A stretch of 64,000 bases of DNA, taken from Panorpa germanica. Its lineage: Eukaryota; Arthropoda; Insecta; Mecoptera; Panorpidae. Positions 62,111 to 64,000 of the stretch are shown here, in pieces; positions within the stretch are counted from its first letter, which is position 1; each line of letters begins with the position of its first letter. The position numbers and the translations under genes are program-made. The stretch is from assembly GCA_963678705.1 (NCBI GenBank), contig OY783210.1, positions 16,865,331 to 16,929,330 of the forward strand. Reading direction: 5' to 3'. The notes under the pieces were generated by a model. It saw only the letters and a list, made by a program, of their open reading frames with translations. It did not search any database and was not told where the DNA came from.

Positions 62111-63499
62111 TCACTTGTAATTTTGAACAAATTATAGACCCCTATCCTTATTCCTATATCAGGCAAGACTGTTATTAAAGAATATTAGTTAGTTGGCATA
62201 GGAATCGCACTAGAGGAGCCAGTCAAGTTTTAACCTATAAAACTTTCGATTAGAATCGTTTAATTTTCATCAGAACGATTTAACGATAGCCTAGAGATGC
62301 TACAAATATAATAATTAGAATTATATTTACATCAAAAAAATATATAATTCTTTTATTTTATTCATGACTGGACTTCAAGGAAACAAAAAGATAAAAGAAT
62401 AAAATATTTATCTAACTGATTTCTAATAAAAATAAAAATGAAAACGAGTTTTAATTTGAGTGTACTATACGCGTACTTTATAAATAAACATGTAATTAGT
62501 TAATTTAAAAGCGTAATCTCTAATTGTAATTGCGCAACTGTAAATTATTATTAATTAACTGTTGTGTTGCGTTATTTGAAGTACTGTTTCCGGTAGAACA
62601 ATTTTGTGTTTTATTTAAAGTATTTCATTTTTTAGAAAACAGAGATTTTTAGTTGGTACCACTTACAAAGACTATCCCTTTTTCGTTCGACAAAATGTAA
62701 TTTTTTATTTAAATGTAACTATATCTCCAATTAACGATATCTCTTTGAAATAATCTCAAGCAATAAAACAAAATGCAACAGTCCAATTACACTGACATAA
62801 AAATATTGATAAGGGTGAAATTGACGGGGGATGAATCATGCCACTTTATTAACCCTGTTATAACCCTAATCTTGTTATTTTATTGGTTCAATATTTCATC
62901 TTATAATTATTATTTTATTTCCGTCTTTCGTTGTTTTTATCGTTTTCTATTCGTGCAACCCGCTGCTTTTACAACATAACTCGTCGGAAGATCGTTCTAT
63001 CTATCTTATTAGCTCACCAGCCCTGACTGTTTGACTAGCCTACTGTTTTCTGCCTAAAGAAGACTAACGACTAGCCGACTGTTAGTATAAATTGAATTAT
63101 ATTATAATCAATAACTATAAGAAACAATTTATCAATAACTAGATATATAGATATAGATAACAAATGTTTTTATTCGGATATAATCTTTTTATCTCTTACT
63201 GACATACCATAATCTGATGCTTTTGAAACCACCGTTTGTTTCATAGAGAAAAAAACACCCCTTCTTCTTCTTCTTTTATAGAAAACGAACATAAATCACA
63301 AGTTGACAGCAAATTAAAACAAAACAACCTCAAGAAAACTAAACTACATTATGATGACAATGATTCCCAAACTGTGGAATTAGTTTGAAGGTTTTATTTT
63401 TTAACCACAAGGTTTGAAAGCTGGAACGTCATTTTATGAGGATTTATTTTTCTTTGTAGTAGTATTTAACTTCTTTAAAATAATGCAAATAATTAAGCT
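62111..63499. other. AT-rich noncoding stretch
   Basis: No gene. A TTC trinucleotide run lies at 63261-63276. Frames such as 62773-62979 are unrecognised. Confidence 0.5.
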
Positions 63500-63830
63500 A
63501 AGAGGGGAATAAGAGTTTAGGATTATCAGTGGAAAGAAAATAGAGGAACTACTGAGAGGAGGCAGGAAGGAAGAAGGTAGATGACGGAGATACAGAGGAA
63601 AAAGAAGGACAAAGAAGAAAAGGGGAGAATCTTGTTGTTTAAAATTTAAGTGGAGAAGTAAAGAACAGAAAGAGCGATACGAGGAGAAGAAGAAAGACAT
63701 GTCATTAGATTAAGTTTAACTGGAATCTATTCATACTTTTAAATTAGTTTAGAATTATTTTGGAAAGAATGTAACGCATAAGGGCATACTTAAGGGGTTA
63801 TATACAGTTATTAGGCCGAAAAAAGCGATG
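63500..63830 (+). mobile_element. LINE 3' end, copy 7
   Basis: Plus strand: GGAAAGAAAATAGAGGAACT and GAGAGGAGGCAGGAAGGAAG translate as RKIEELLRGGRKE, like the EELMRGGNEGKR segment of copy 1. The downstream purine-rich part ends with TTATTAGGCCGAAAAAAGCG at about 63808-63827, resembling the GCCGAAAGG hairpin near the end of copy 2, with one arm decayed. Confidence 0.6.
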
Positions 63831-64000
63831 TTTTAAGAATTTTTCCTAAGAAGAATTTGAATTGTATTAATGTTTAAATTTGTACACACATTGTGGTAAC
63901 TTTTAACTGTATTTTAACATTTTTGTATTTGTAAAAATAATAATTTTAAAGCTGCCATAGCTGATCTCCTAGAGCTTCTCTCAAAAAAGGCATCTTACGA

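Noticed and set aside
1..64000. CRISPR array, phage or bacterial operon
   Set aside because: No regularly spaced identical repeats with unique spacers and no prokaryotic gene arrangement; the sequence is animal DNA.

Overview
This is AT-rich animal DNA from an insect. One long Toll receptor gene sits in a repeat-dominated gene desert. The insect assignment rests on the receptor: its protein resembles the insect Toll-2/18-wheeler/Toll-7 group along its whole length, including group-specific motifs in the cytoplasmic tail. Coding signal elsewhere comes only from decayed transposons. I cannot fix the insect order; the style of the LINE and SINE copies would fit Hemiptera, but that is a weak inference.

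Layout. From 1 to about 28 kb there is no recognisable host gene. This part holds a degraded pogo/Tigger/Jerky-type fragment (4.1 kb), a LINE 3' end (4.8 kb), a complete but internally deleted hAT element with 8-bp target duplications (6063-6977), a 90-bp TA microsatellite (16.04 kb), a tRNA-derived SINE (19.8 kb), the best-preserved LINE 3' end (20.2-20.8 kb) and a diverged tandem duplication (24.6-24.9 kb). The Toll-7 type gene is a single uninterrupted reading frame at 28543-32511 (1322 residues), with a candidate initiator near 28038 and poly(A) signals within about 400 bp of the stop.

From 32.5 to 64 kb there is again no recognisable host gene. This part holds at least four more SINE copies, three elements ending in a shared ACGTAATTTATGGA-type terminus (41.7, 44.1-44.8 and 48.85 kb), two same-strand LINE 3' ends (49.7 and 51.3 kb), an inverted pair of LINE 3' ends (59.8-60.4 against 61.8-62.1 kb) and one more LINE 3' end close to the right edge.

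The biology of the window is therefore one intronless cell-surface receptor (signal peptide, two leucine-rich-repeat arrays with cysteine caps, one membrane helix, a TIR domain and a long tail with tyrosine motifs) plus a record of repeated retrotransposon and DNA-transposon insertion. I found no RNA gene that looks functional, no CRISPR array, no bacterial-type operon and no convincing new multi-gene system. The points most worth a second look are the receptor's tail and altered TIR loop, the shared LINE and SINE families, the nested 44-kb element, the inverted LINE pair and an over-represented TACTCGTA octamer.
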